A stretch of 64,000 nucleotides of DNA from contig JAJOZX010000194.1 in assembly GCA_023014485.1 (NCBI GenBank), positions 1,713,501 to 1,777,500 on the forward strand, read 5' to 3'. A program made the translations under genes and the position numbers. The first letter of the stretch is position 1. Every line of letters starts with the position of its first letter. Source of the stretch: Bathynomus jamesi. Lineage: Eukaryota > Arthropoda > Malacostraca > Isopoda > Cirolanidae. The notes under the pieces are model-generated. The model did no database searches, was not told the DNA's origin, and saw nothing but the letters and a program-made list of their open reading frames with translations. This document shows, in pieces, positions 38,329 through 49,484 of the stretch.

Positions 38329-38905
38329 TGTTGCTAGTGAGGAGGAACAGAACGTTATGTCTGGGGAGGAGTTTGAGTGTCCTGCTTGATGTGGTGTGTG
38401 TATGTTCTTCAATATTGTTAAGAATGAAGAGGCTATTTAGTTGTGTGGCTATGTTAACGCCTCTGGTGTTGCTTTCGTTGTGCAGGTACCAACTAGCGTC
38501 TTTAGCGTTGAAGAATCCTCCTAAGACAACATTAGTGAGAGAGGCCAGATTGTGTAACTGGATTGTAATTGGCTGGCACCTGAAGTGAACTATCTGGTGG
38601 GATGTAAATGTTGAGGAGTGTGGTGGTGGTGTTTTGCGCGCGTTTTAATGTTAACTGGCTGTATTTCTATCGTGTTATCTGCTTGGATTGTGTTTGTAAT
38701 GTTTTGGGTGGTATCAGTGTAGCTAATGCTTTTACGTATGTAAGTGATGAGTCCACCCCCGTAACCCCCAGTACGATCTTGACGGATCGCCGTGAAGTCA
38801 GGGAATGGTGGGTGTTTTGTGTGCGCGTTTTAGTTTTGTTTCTTGTATAAGTGCTATGTGAATGTTTTGTTTTTGCGGTTGAAGTACGTGCTGCTGCATC
38901 ATTTA
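38113..38905 (-). pseudogene. Jockey-type APE endonuclease (5'-truncated)
   Basis: From 38905 the decayed frames read QNIHIALIQETKLKRAHK (catalytic Glu in QETKL), GGYGGGLITYIRKS near 38760, then ITIQLHNLASLTNVVLGGFF, NAKDASWYLHNESNTRG, SPDITFCSSSLATPHTH and EKQLSSDHLPIIIT, the conserved SDH. The GDFN-equivalent is GGFF here, a substitution of the catalytic Asp. A (GT)n tract (38287-38328) sits within the Thr/His codons. The first 10-15 residues are missing. Confidence 0.75.
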
Positions 38906-39169
38906 AAGTTGGGTGATCGCGATTGTTTTTGTCAAAATGGAGTCGCTAGCACGGATAAAGATGGAGAAACGCTTCTCTATGGCCAAGGCATGACGTTATC
39001 TAACAAAAACTTGAACGCGTGCTAGAATATTTTCCTTTGTTGTTATAACAAGTCTAAATTCAATTAAAAGAAAGTGTATTTATTTTCTTTATAAAAGGAT
39101 TTTCTATCAGATAGGATAAAAAAACAAAACTGCTCCAAAAGACAGCGAAAAAAAGGTTTTTTGGGGAAC
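38906..39169. other. No recognisable gene
   Basis: Spacer between the truncated jockey 5' end and a mariner foldback. Nothing recognised. Confidence 0.4.
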
Positions 39170-39171
39170 TA

Positions 39172-39878
39172 CGAGGGGCGGTCAGAAAATAAGTTTACAT
39201 GGCGTATTATTTCATAATTTAAGGACCTACATTGATTATGTTTGTATCAGGTGAAGTCGTTAATCATTGTTGGCAACACTGCACGTCGATTCTGCTGCCA
39301 TCTACCACACATTGGTTATACGAGTCAGTTGAACATAGCGGTTCGACTGGAACAGTGCCCTGCCCTACGCAGCAGTCCAGGACGTTTACGTTTAATGGTC
39401 GCTCGTAAACGTTCCAGTATTGAACAATTCGCAGCTGCATTGATTGTTGTGCCTTTTTGCATGAAGTCTGCGAGCAAAACGCCTTTGTGGTCTCAAAACA
39501 CGGTATCCATCACTTTGCCAGCGGACCTCACAATCTTGAACTTCTTTGGTCGCGGGGACCCAGGGTGTTTCCATTCCATGCTGGCATGTTTTGTTTCCGG
39601 AGTACGGTGATGAACCCGTGTCTCGTTTCCTGTGACAATGCGCTCGAGAAATTCTTGACCACTGACAGACTCGAAATATCGTTGCACAAATGACAGGGCA
39701 CTGTTCCAGTCGAGCAGCCATGTTCAACTGACTCGTATAACCAATGTACGGTAGATGGCAGCCGAATCGACGTGCAGTGTTGCCAACAATGATTAACGAA
39801 TTCACCTGATACAATCAATGTAGGTCCTTAAATTATGAAATTATACGCCGTGTAAACTTATTTTCTGACCGCCCCTTG
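39172..39878 (-). mobile_element. Mariner deletion derivative with long inverted arms
   Basis: TA at 39170-39171 and 39879-39880 flank ends reading CGAGGGGCGGTCAGAAAATA and, inverted, CAAGGGGCGGTCAGAAAATA. Inverted arms of about 190 bp (39172-39365 and 39690-39878) include ACTGACTCGTATAACCAATG on the right arm, i.e. 5' UTR and start-codon-proximal sequence on both ends. The centre keeps a 90-codon piece of a mariner transposase on the minus strand. Confidence 0.85.
39410..39690 (-). pseudogene. Mariner transposase central fragment
   Basis: The frame 39687-39493 reads QEFLERIVTGNETRVHHRTP, ETKHASMEWKHPGSPRPKKF, KIVRSAGKVMDTVF, continuing WDHKGVLLADFMQK. This is the first catalytic segment of mariner transposases (usually VTGDETW); here the catalytic Asp is replaced by Asn (TGNET). 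The N-terminal domain and the second and third catalytic sites are deleted. Dead copy. Confidence 0.8.
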
Positions 39879-39880
39879 TA

Positions 39881-40058
39881 TATATATAAATAATACTACT
39901 ACTATCATAGCATGAACTCGGAGCACTCCATTTAATGAATAATTTTTAGTACATGCAGGTGCGACACTTTAGAAGGTATTTTTTCCATATTTGGTGCCAC
40001 TTAGACGCCACAGTCAATGCCACCAGACTTCAATGATTCACTACCACAATTAACAAGC
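39881..40058. other. No recognisable gene
   Basis: Short TA tract, then unique-looking DNA. Confidence 0.35.
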
Positions 40059-40274
40059 TGTGAGCATCATAAAAAATCCAGTTTCGTAATAATTATTACC
40101 CTATATATATTACACACAAACCGTGCATGGAACTAGGAACTCTATTGGGAAATTAAATCCACTATAATCCGAATAAGTAAATGACAAACACTAGTGTTTT
40201 TCTTTTTCATTTTTTGCCCGACGTGGGCAACGGGTCACTCGCAAAGAGGCCCCAAAATAAGCTTCCTTCACCAG

Positions 40275-40279
<5 letters not shown>
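40059..40279. mobile_element. Foldback repeat FB-1, third copy (half)
   Basis: Shares ACCGTGCATGGAACTAGGAA, GAATAAGTAAATGACAAACA, CGACGTGGGCAACGGGTCAC and TTCACCAGCTAT with the left arm of the 4.4-kb copy. It ends at the CAGCTATATAT junction with a (TA)n tract, where the right arm would begin. Confidence 0.7.

Positions 40280-40336
<57 letters not shown>
40280..40336. repeat. (TA)n microsatellite
   Basis: About 28 TA units. Confidence 0.95.
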
Positions 40337-40340
<4 letters not shown>

Positions 40341-43103
40341 GATCACAGTCGAAGACACTCATTAGGAACGGGGAAAAAATAAGTATCACCTCCAAAAGTA
40401 CTTGAAATTACATCTTAAACAGTAATTTTTTTTCCTTCCCAACTATTATAAGGCATATTAACTGATCAAGGGCAAGGAAAATAATACTAATAAATATGTT
40501 GACACGAATGAAATCCAAGGTATGTTAAGGTATGTTAAGGTATGTTAAGGTATGTTAAGGTATGTTACCTTACATTTTTTTTCACTTCTAATAGTTATAA
40601 ATTATGTTGAGGGTAGCCAATTAACATTTTTTTTTTTTTAATGAATTTCTTAACTTCAACTTTGGCACCGATCTGGAATTAAAGAATTCAAAAGTTCCTT
40701 TTCGAGAACAAAATTGTCACCTTTTATTTTTTTGTCTCCTGACGAAATATCAGAAAACGTTTAATATATATACATTTTTAGACTCGCGCGTGCAAATTAC
40801 TACGTATTGTATTAAAGAATTAAAAACTACACATTTTACTTTTTCGTAGATTTTCCTATATATCGGGTCATTTTCAAACCACAAAAACACGAGTAAATGT
40901 TACGTTGTTGCAATCACCACATCACTGGACAACTCCCAACCTAAATTGCTAATGTTTAGTTACCGGTAAAACTATGAACATATTACCCTAATCATAACAT
41001 GGATGAATTAACTAACCTTAAAATTAGCTGTCAAATAGTTAACCCGCGTTTTGGTTATTTCAACCAATTGCTATTCTGTGTTGAGGTCATTGGTCATTAA
41101 AATAAAGGTAAAACACGCTTAAAAATCTAACCTTACACCCATAAAATGTAGGATACAACGAGTCATCTTATAACGACACTCGTACAGCTTCTACAAAAAA
41201 AAAAAAAAATCGATAAATATAAACTTCAATATTAACTAATCGAAAATTAAAAAAAAAAATAATATATATATATATATATATATAATAAACTAATAGAAAA
41301 CAATCCACCAATTTACGCAACAGATTCATATTCATAAATACACAAGGAAAAACTACCAAATTAAATGTGGCCGTGTAAATAAATGCAAATCCAACACTTT
41401 CATTTATGTTAAAAAAGGTAAAAATATTAATTACTCCAATTAAATTAATTATTAATAATTAACTCAATGACGATCTTCGTTCATTAAATTATCCGTGAAT
41501 GACGATAGGAATTACCATCACTTTTTTGTGTCCAAAAAATGCGAGCGATTCCAACACCCGTTTTTCCTACAATTTAATTAATTCGCGGCTAAAGTTTTCT
41601 TTGGTTAAAAACGCAACAAATATTTTTCCTTTTTAATTCTTATTTATTTAATTTTTTTTTTTATTTACGACCTTTTGCAAAACGAGAAATAAAACAAAAC
41701 TGACATTTTTGTATATCATGACTTTTACCGAGAAAGAATAAGATTTTATTCTTAAGATAACTTTTTCCCAATTAAACCCCTCCCACCCCAGCGCCCGTGA
41801 CCCCACCCGTAAAAAAAAAATGTATATACTCGGAACCGAAACAATTTATTTTTAATAAGATTACAAAATTTGTAAAATGTCGGATGATGCTTACATTTCC
41901 CCATCGGACGAATCAATACTCAATTTCTGCATCTCGCAAAAAGATTCCATCATTACATTTTTCGAATATTACAACTAAAAAAAAGTTACATTTTTTATTC
42001 ATATTTTTTGAATTTTATTTATTTTATTATTTATTTATTTATATATATATATATTTTTTTTTTGAAGACGAGATAGAAGTTTGTGTTTTTGTGCGAGTGT
42101 TCACTTCTTCAAAGTCATTTATAAACGAGCGAAAATTATTATTATTATTATTATTACCACCAGTTCGAATTGGTTTGACCTTAACATACATATAGGTTGA
42201 TCCAAGCCCCCCGTCACATATTCCGGCGAAAGGTCAAGGCGTATCACATGTATTTATATAGACATCCCAACGTACGTACGTACGTACGTGTGTTGTGTGT
42301 GTGTGTGTGTGTAGACAAACTAAGAAATGGTGACAATATTAAAGGAGAGCCGACCCGTATAGGGGGTCATAAATGAAAACAAGAGGGTTGAAATCCGCAT
42401 TCTGTTCACTTGTTCCTTTCGACCAAAAAAGGGAAAGACGAAACCACAAATCCACGAACCTTCCCGAAGGTTAAACTGACCAAATGGAGTAAAATTTTCA
42501 AACATTTTATCGTTGATTTTATTTAACTTTTCTCGCAAAACATCAATTTGACGAGCTTCTATTTGTATTCGCCATTTTTTTTTTTTTTCTCTTAACTCCC
42601 ACAACAGCCTGGAATGACTTTCCTTTTTTTCGTTCTTGTTCAAAGAAATTTTCAGCGATCGTGAAAGGACCCCACGCTCGACCTTTGACCTCCGTCCCTT
42701 ACGGACCAGATGTTATAAAATTCCAACTTATAAATATATCTATATTACGCCCAATTTCCACGACAATTTATTGTACGGGAAATCAAAGTTGTAGTTTACG
42801 TATACGGATATATTTCACGCTCTGAGAGATAAAACAACCACGTTTCATCGGGTGCAATAAGAACGCGAATAAATACAGTATTAAGACCCTATTATCAGCA
42901 AACGAATACAACGCACGATCCCTCGATAATACCACAACTACTCCCACCCCATCTATGTATGTATCCGATAACAATAATTATAATAACTTGAAAACAACCC
43001 GTAATAACTATAACCTAATTACGTAACCAATAAAGGTACGAATGAAACACACGTACTGAACATAATTAAAACCAACAAACCTCAGAGGACCATGGCATCA
43101 GCA
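40337..43103. other. No recognisable gene; small tandem repeats
   Basis: AT-rich DNA with many homopolymer runs. It contains a 10-bp tandem repeat GGTATGTTAA (five units, about 40519-40566), a (TA)10 run at 41264-41284, (TTA)n at 42136-42157 and (ACGT)n-(GT)n at 42272-42312. Open frames here (for example 41797-42195 plus and 42643-42320 minus) are Lys/Phe/Ile-rich and unsupported. This is the longest stretch free of recognisable mobile elements. Confidence 0.5.
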
Positions 43104-43126
43104 TTATATATATATATATATATATA
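43104..43126. repeat. (TA)n microsatellite
   Basis: TA tract preceding the LINE fragment. Confidence 0.9.
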
Positions 43127-43232
43127 AAATGCCAGATGTACCTGGATACGTGAAATGGAGAAATCAAGAAAGCAATTCTCTCTCACATCAAGTCCAGAGG
43201 TGAGAGCACCAGCCTAACCTCCGCGTGGAACC
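43127..43232 (+). mobile_element. LINE family 1, 3' UTR fragment
   Basis: About 105 bp matching the 3' end of the family: ATGCCAGATGTACCTGGATA, CAAGAAAGCAATTCTCTC and AGAGCACCAGCCTAACCTCC. It sits between two TA tracts, the shortest copy in the window. Confidence 0.75.
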
Positions 43233-43257
43233 ATATATATATATACCTATATATACA
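43233..43257. repeat. (TA)n microsatellite
   Basis: TATATATATATACCTATATATACACC, between the LINE scrap and the SINE tail. Confidence 0.85.
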
Positions 43258-43362
43258 CCTCATTTTTTCATTTGTTTCGTTCTCTCTCTCTCATCTTGCG
43301 CGGCCTATCTCCTATACAAGCGTCGTTCTTTACGTTAATTATACTGCGTGTTTGCAGTTAAA
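43258..43362 (+). mobile_element. tRNA-SINE tail fragment
   Basis: CATTTTTTCATTTGTTTCGT, CATCTTGCGCGGCC, ACAAGCGTCGTTCTTTACG and TTAATTATACTGCG match the tail of the SINE at 1.8, 44.8 and 51.3 kb. The tRNA-like head is missing. Confidence 0.75.
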
Positions 43363-43408
<46 letters not shown>

Positions 43409-43445
43409 TATATATATTATATATATATATAGGTGTATATATATA
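43363..43445. repeat. (GT)n-(TA)n microsatellite
   Basis: GT run merging into TA tracts with several phase breaks. Confidence 0.95.
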
Positions 43446-43560
43446 GGACAAAGTTGGGACAAGAAGGTTGAGCATAATCGTAAACACAATTAAATATTAA
43501 CAACGCTTTATCAGCTGCCCAAGAACATGTAAACGTCTTTCTGGATATAACGGTTAATCT

Positions 43561-43599
<39 letters not shown>

Positions 43600-44057
43600 T
43601 TTTTTAATAATTATTAATCTCAAATATCGATCCGGGGTAATATTTGTATTATGACGGGATGAATAAACAAACAAAAGTTAGGTGGTTGACTTAAGGCGCA
43701 TTTTCGTGAGTTCACGTAAACGTAACTAACTAAATTTAATTTAATCTTACGATTTTTTTAAATCGCAAAGAAACAGCATCCATGAGCGACGAAGGCTGGG
43801 ATAAACTGCCTTTTAAAAAGTAATTAAAAGTATTTGTTTATATACAGCCTCGTTACATCTTCGGCGGAAGAAAATAGTGCATAGTTAAAATATTAATTTA
43901 AAAAAAATTAACTAACCTATTTTATTAAAAATGGCTTTTACGTTTTGTACTAAATACTGTACATATTTCATAATAAATTAAAGTTAATACGGAGAGAAAA
44001 AACTGCTTTTACTTATGATTCCGTTTATCTGAAAATTAACCATTATATATATATACA
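43446..44057. other. No recognisable gene; (CA)n tract
   Basis: Contains an uninterrupted (CA)n at 43562-43598. Otherwise AT-rich, without an open frame. Confidence 0.45.
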
Positions 44058-44683
44058 CAGCGTGTCCCAAAGAAATGTATACCCACATTGTTCGATAATA
44101 CCAGCTATGAGGATAATAAATATATTACTTTTTATGTTTTTTAATAAAGAATTTTCTCCTGAATCTAAATATGTAATTATTTTTATTAAAAATTGAAGAA
44201 CAAAAAAGTTACAGATGTTTAAATTATAATTATTATTTTCGAGACTTCATGTGCGATATTTTCTAATATTTTAACCGACTGTTTTGAGATACTTATGTTT
44301 AGTGTTGATATTGAAGCATAAATGTTGTAATTATTAGTTAATTCAAAAAATTTACAAATTCCATGGTTAAATGACACTTTATCTAAGATGTTCGACGTCT
44401 TCCAGAACGTTGTTTTTGTAAGTTTTGCACAGTGCCGTCGGTTTCAAACTTATCTCGTATACGTGCAAAAAATTAGAAAATATCGCACATGAAGTCTCGA
44501 AAATAATAATTATAATTTAAACATCTGTAACTTTTTTGTTTTTCAATTTTTAATAAAAGTAATTACATATTTAGATTCAGGAGAAGATTCTTTATTAAAA
44601 AACATATAAAAAGTAATATATTTATTATCCTCATAGCTGGTATTATCGAACAAAGTGGGTATACATTTCTTTGGGACACGCTG
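44058..44683 (-). mobile_element. Mariner-like long-arm foldback
   Basis: A 626-bp element. Its ends CAGCGTGTCCCAAAGAAATG are repeated in inverted orientation, with TA at the borders. The arms are about 220 bp (44058-44275 and 44470-44683), almost identical, and contain the same AATGTATACCCAC and GATAATACCAGCTATGAGGA blocks. The loop keeps an N-terminal transposase remnant on the minus strand (44450-44380): ARIRDKFETDGTVQNLQKQR, SGRRRTS, then a stop. That block is the helix-turn-helix linker of a mariner-like transposase group seen widely in arthropods. Confidence 0.8.
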
Positions 44684-44708
44684 TATATATATATATATAT
44701 ATATTTAT
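44684..44708. repeat. (TA)n microsatellite
   Basis: TA tract at the right border of the foldback. Confidence 0.9.
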
Positions 44709-44889
44709 ACACATTTCAACTGCAAAGAACACGCAGTATAATTAACGTAAAGAACGACGCTTGTATAGGAGAACATTCCGCGCAAGATGAGGGAGAACGA
44801 ACAAATGAAAAAATTAGGTAACCACCCGGGAATCGAACCCGGGATCTTCCGATTGCCGGTCAGATATGATAACCACTACACCATGGTCC
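44709..44889 (-). mobile_element. tRNA-derived SINE
   Basis: A complete head plus tail on the minus strand: tRNA-like 44817-44889, then CTAATTTTTTCATTTGTTCG, CATCTTGCGCGGAATGTT, AAGCGTCGTTCTTTACGTTA and ATTATACTGCGTG to 44709. It is similar to the 1.8 and 51.3 kb copies, but the leader beyond 44889 differs. Confidence 0.75.
44817..44889 (-). tRNA. tRNA-like head of SINE (probably not a functional tRNA)
   Basis: 73 nt with an A box (TGGTGTAGTGGTTATCATAT) and a perfect B box in CCCGGGTTCGATTCCCGGG. Anticodon stem TCTGA/TCGGA, loop CCGGCAA. The acceptor halves (GGACCAT / GTGGTTACC) pair partly. The same non-U33 loop as the other copies supports SINE origin. Confidence 0.5.
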
Positions 44890-45300
44890 ATGGCAGATCG
44901 TCCGAGGAAACTTAGAACGCTTTCGCCCCCCCCCCCCCCGAGTTGTTTCGCGTATTAACCCCGACACTCGAGCTAATAACCGACACTTCATTCATTCGCA
45001 TAATGTAGGATATTCCATGTATGGGACCCCAGCGTTTGCACCAGATCAATTGAACGAAATAGTAATCATTAGTCGAATGCGGAGAGTTAATACGAAAACA
45101 CCTCTGGGTCGCGAAAGCGTTGTTTTTCCTCGAACAATGAAACATCAGTCAGGTTGTATTAAATTTAATCCCATCGTTACGTGGTGGTTAGCTCCCTCAC
45201 CTTATACTTAAGATGCGTGGATTCAAATTCTAGTTGGGGTAATTTTGCATTATACATAATCGTGCAAGTTCATTGATGATATTACCACACCCCAATACCT
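44890..45300. other. Diffuse inverted repeat and possible tRNA-like remnant
   Basis: GAACGCTTTCGCC(C)n...GTATTAAC at 44906-44960 and its inverse near 45080-45140 (GTTAATACG ... GCGAAAGCGTTG) form a weak foldback around a C14 run. GTGGTGGTTAGCTCCC (45181-45196) and GGATTCAAATTC (45219-45230) resemble degenerate A and B boxes. No gene. Confidence 0.35.
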
Positions 45301-45439
45301 TACCTTATGTTGTTTCGTGCGTTGGTCTCTCTTCACACGGAGGTCAAGCTGGTGGCCCCGCCTCTAGGTCTGGCTTGGTGGAGGAGCGAGTTGCTTTCTT
45401 GCGCTCTCCATCGTAGATAGCCAGGCACGCCCGTCTCAT

Positions 45440-46790
45440 CTGGTACCGTCCTGAGCCAGGCATCCAGTCCTCTTGAAGACTTCAACTTTGACCTCCGTTA
45501 CGTTTCTGAGGTCCTTTGGAAGCTGGTTGAAAAGTCTTGGCCCCCTAACAACCAAGCTATTTTCCCTCAGAGGTGAGGAGGTCAGTTGTCAGGCCCTTAA
45601 TTTGGGAACACTACACATTCTGCCTTTCCTATTTTCCAGTGTTGTTTGAATGGTAATTGGGTTTAGTTTTAGGTTTGGTACCAGTTTTTCGATCATTTTC
45701 CATATGTAGATTATGGTGTACCTCTCCTCCTTCTTTCCAGGGAATAGAGATTTAGTTTACGTAGTCTTTCCCAGTAGTTGAGTTCTTTGCAGCCATCAAT
45801 CTTGGCTGTGAAATGTCTTTGCGTTTCTTCTAGTTTATTAGTTTCTTCCTTTTTATATGGGGACGTCAAAACTGAGCAGTATTCAAGTTTTGGTATAATC
45901 AGTGTTTTTAGCAGGGAATCATTACTGTCCTGTCCCTTCTCTTGAATGTTCTTAGTGCCTGTCAGGCGACTCTTTTTGCTTTATTTATCGCTATCTGATT
46001 TGTTTTTCGAATTTCGCATCATCTGTCATTATTATCCCGAGATCGATCGCTTTCGTGCTTCCTGAATTTCCTGTCTATCTGGAGCATAATATGCAGTCTG
46101 GTTAAGTTCTTCTTTTCTACCATATCTCAGGAGCTGAATTTTCTCGGTGTTAAATGACATGCTGTCTTCTGACCATTTGTATATTTTGTTCGTGTCCCTC
46201 TGCAAGGCCTCCACGTCGTGTACATCGCTGATTTTTCTGCTGATCTATGTATCGTCTGCAAAGGATGTTACTATATACTGTTGCTGTTTACTCCGCTGTC
46301 TATGTCTGTTAGCATGATAATGAACAGGAGTGGGACCAGTATTGTCCCTTGTGGTACTGAGCTGCGTACTTCCGATTCTGATGATATACCTTGAATTTTG
46401 ACGACCTGCAGACGTTTTCCCACTTTGCCTGCTATTCCCAAATTTTTCATTTTATGCGCTATTATACCATGGTCACATTTGTCGAAAGCTTTAGCAAAAT
46501 CTGTGAATAAAACATTGTAGTTGTCATTGCCTTCCAATGCATCTAGGATATTGTTGTAGTGTTCTACTAGTTGTGATAGGCATGATCTACCTGATCGGAA
46601 TCCATGCTGATTTTCGTTGAATCTTTCCCGTGTCTCCGGGAAATCATAAGTTTTCTCTCTAACTATTCTTTCAAATACTTTGGTGAGGTGGGACGTCACT
46701 GACACTGGTCTATAGTTCGTTGCTTGAGATCTGTCCCCTCCTTTATATATAGGGAAAATGTTTGTTCTTTACAAGATGCTCGGTATTTCC
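45440..46790 (-). pseudogene. LINE family 1 reverse transcriptase + tail (second copy)
   Basis: The frame from 46705 reads VTSHLTKVFERIVREKTYDF, NQHGFRSGRSCLSQLVEHYN, VLFTDFAKAFDKCDHGIIAH, VRSSVPQGTILVPLLF. The catalytic motif SFADDT is intact but followed directly by a TAG where the first copy has Lys. The downstream frames give KISDVHDVEALQRDTNKIYK, FNTEKIQLLRYGRKEELNQT and the tail blocks near 45900-45440. A 15-residue gap removes the region between VGKW and RKRLQVV. Inactive. Confidence 0.8.
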
Positions 46791-47219
46791 CCCGTGTCTA
46801 GGGATCTTCTCCATATCCAGTATAAAGGTGTAGCTATTTAATTTTTACAGTTTTTAATCAATAATGCGTTCCAATTTTCCGGACCTGCAGCTGAATGTAG
46901 TTTCATTTGTCCTATAGCTCTCGCTACATCTTCTGGGTTAAAATCAAAGTCTGTATATACTCTCCTTGCAATTCCTCTTCAAGAATGTATTTATGTCAGG
47001 TATCGCTTTGTCACTTTTTGGGGTACTGAAAACTGATTCATATTGAGCTCTCAATGTATCAGATATTTCTTTTGGATCGTCGGTTAGTTCATTATTTCTC
47101 GTCCTTAAGGGCCCAATAGCGGCGCGCGTTTTTGTTTTCCTTTTTGCATAGCTACGAAGTATTTTGGATTTTCCTTTATTGCTTCTACCGCCTTTTCCTC
47201 TTCCCTCTCTGTTTGGTCC

Positions 47220-48407
47220 TTAATCAGGGCTTGTATTTTCCCTATCGATACCTTCCAGTTTTTCTTTTATTGCTTTCCTGTCATTATCTCCGCAGTTGCC
47301 TAACTTCGCCTCCACTCTCTTTCTTTTGCGGAATAATTTTCTCTTTTGCCTCTCTAGCCAGCTCCTCTTTCCTTTTGGCTGTGATTTCGGAGCATATTTT
47401 TCTAAAAATCTCAGCGTTTTTTCTTCCAAGGTTGTTAGTATTTCTTCAATTGTTTTATTCTCGAAAATTGTTCTCCATTCTATTTGGGCCATGTGCGATC
47501 TGATTGCTTCCCAAATTATAGTCTTGGAGTTCAAGTTAAAGGGCCCGAATTTACTTCTTTCCTCAATATGTGTATTGTCTTTTAATGGTGTCGTCAGATT
47601 TGTTGATATCTCGATTAAGTTGTGGTTATTTTTATATCAGCAATCAAGTTCGTGTTATTCGTGAATACCAGATCCAGGCAGTTATTTTTTCTGGTATTTT
47701 CTGTTATTTCCTGTGTCAGTATAAACTCATTTGTGAGAGCCATCAACATTTTTGCTTGCTCCTGGTCTTCTCTTGTGCCCCCCTTGTCCTGATGAATATA
47801 TATATTCCTATCCACCTTTTTGTATTTTATAAATGGGAAGTTAAAGTCTCCGCAGATCATTATATTGGGGGAAGGGGGGTTTATGGCCTTTATTAGCTTT
47901 CTGATGTCATCAATGGCCTCCGAGAATTTTTCGGTTGGGGTGCTTGGAGGTCTATAGATGACTATTACTATCACGTTTAGTTTTTCTATTTTCACTGCTA
48001 GGAGTTCCACATAGCTATTTGATTTACTTATTATCGTCTCTGTCATATGACCTTCCTGTATATATATATAGCACAGTCACCTTTCCATCTCGTCGTTCTA
48101 TCCGCTCTTAGTAAGTTGAAGCCCTCTATATTTATCTCTTTCTTATCAATACAATGTTCGCAGTTTTCACAATTTCCTTGGCAATCCTTAAGATGAGTTT
48201 CTGTGAGGCATGCGATGTCCGCCCTTGTTTCGTCCATAAATCCTTTCAGGTACGAAACCTTATTGAGTGATTGGTTTGGTCTTATTCCTTGAATATTAGC
48301 CAGGACAATTTTTATGTTCTCTGTTTTTCGTTGCCCTTTGTGCATTTCAAGTTCGTTTTCCTTCGATATCTCTTGATTCGTTGTCCTATGATCCTCCGAG
48401 AGTGATC
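47220..48407 (-). pseudogene. LINE family 1 APE endonuclease + pre-RT (second copy)
   Basis: The frame reads NIKIVLANIQGIRPNQSLNK, CLTETHLKDCQGNCENCEHC (catalytic Glu in LTETH; Cys-rich insertion) and FNLLRADRTTRWKGDCAIY. After a shift at about 48050, VIVIVIYRPPSTPTEKFSEA, NIMICGDFNFPFI (catalytic GDFN), NNCLDLVFTNNTN and IADIKITTT. Then HNLIEISTN (after the position of SDH) and ESSIWEAIRSH-like pre-RT sequence (NSKTIIWEAIRSHMAQIEW), ending RQKRKLFRKRKRVEAK. The Cys-x2-Cys-x2-Cys-x4-Cys insertion CQGNCENCEHC is conserved in both copies, which suggests a family-specific feature. Confidence 0.8.
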
Positions 48408-48408
48408 C

Positions 48409-48465
<57 letters not shown>

Positions 48466-48466
48466 A
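48408..48466. repeat. (TA)n microsatellite
   Basis: About 27 TA units directly at the LINE 5' truncation point. Confidence 0.95.
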
Positions 48467-49322
48467 AATTTCTGATGAGGGTTTATGATCACCATTCTAT
48501 GCCGGTTTTGTAATACATTTTTGCGATTAAAAAACCCTAAACTAAACTTCAGAGAACATCTGCGAATAAGTCAGAGGGGGGGGAGGGGACTCAAATACCA
48601 AAATAGCCTCGAAAGGCATTCCACTTTCCGCCGAGACGAAAACCGTGTGTGTGTGACACGCCGAAGGAGTTAAGCCTCGAGGGAGGGCATTCGAGATTTT
48701 CCCGCAGCTGTTAAATTCCAAGGACCTTTCTTTAAGTACCTCCTAAGGACCTTCCTTCGGTCGAGGACTTCCCCATTCAATCTGTCGATCAGACTCGGCG
48801 ACTAGCTAGCTAGCTAACTAGCTAGATCTCCTCCTCTCGTTTTGTCTCCCTCTCCCCCGCTCCCTCCCTGCCTCTCTCTCTCTCCCCTCTTTCTCCATGG
48901 AGTGGAATGGACGAGAAACCGCTTTAATATATATCTGCTTTTTCCAATTCCCTTAATTGAAGCCCACTCACCCACCAAAAAAAAAAAAAAAAACCACCCC
49001 AATTCCACGATTTCAATGGTTATTCGAAGGCATCTCCGCACGCTAAAACCGCACAATCCGAATACCTTAATAATGCAGACTATAAAACTGAAAACGCTCA
49101 ATTCCTTATAAAGTAACTTAAGAAAACAAGAACACGATTTTTCTAACTATAAAAACAAATTCTCTTTTACTTACAAACACATTTACAATTAAAATGACAT
49201 TCTTGGCACGGCTACCGACTACATCGCGTATTCGGGTCGCCGCCACTCTCTCACTTTTGCCATTTACAGTTTAGAAATGAATGGATTTTTTTTTCAAGTT
49301 GTTCGGTAACAATTAGAGTAGG

Positions 49323-49326
<4 letters not shown>
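48467..49326. other. No recognisable gene
   Basis: Contains a CT-rich stretch (48840-48900), CTAGCTAGCTAG repeats at 48801-48822, and an A17 run near 48980. Open frames are simple-composition. Confidence 0.45.

Positions 49327-49350
<24 letters not shown>
49327..49350. repeat. (CA)n microsatellite
   Basis: About 13 CA units. Confidence 0.9.
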
Positions 49351-49354
<4 letters not shown>

Positions 49355-49484
49355 GATCTCCGCATAAGCAAGATACCGACTATTTTAAATCCATACATCT
49401 AAAAAAACTAATTAACCAAAGCTAATTTAACATAACCTTCATGCCATCGACCCGATAAAGCCGCGATATATGACAACTGAGGAC

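Larger units (their letters stand above)
35075..38905 (-). mobile_element. Jockey-type LINE (family 3), with two nested insertions
   Basis: The minus-strand copy runs from an endonuclease start near 38905 (QPQKQNIHIALIQETKLKRA) through the endonuclease, RT and C-terminal zinc finger to about 35075. Coding sequence is microsatellite-like in places because of Thr/His-rich codons (ACACAC). Nested elements at 35640-36222 (mariner-like) and 37767-38112 (retroelement fragment) split it. The 5' end is truncated inside the endonuclease domain. Multiple frameshifts are present. Confidence 0.8.
45301..48407 (-). mobile_element. LINE family 1, second long copy (5'-truncated)
   Basis: The minus-strand copy begins at a (TA)n tract at 48408 just upstream of the endonuclease (SEDHRTTNQEISKENELEMH) and runs to the 3' UTR, ending CAACATAAGGTAAGGT near 45301. 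ORF1 zinc fingers are absent. Domain order matches the 11.8-16.2 kb copy: endonuclease 48330-47600, pre-RT 47534-47220, RT 46790-46030, C-terminal tail 45960-45440. It retains stretches deleted from the first copy. Confidence 0.85.
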
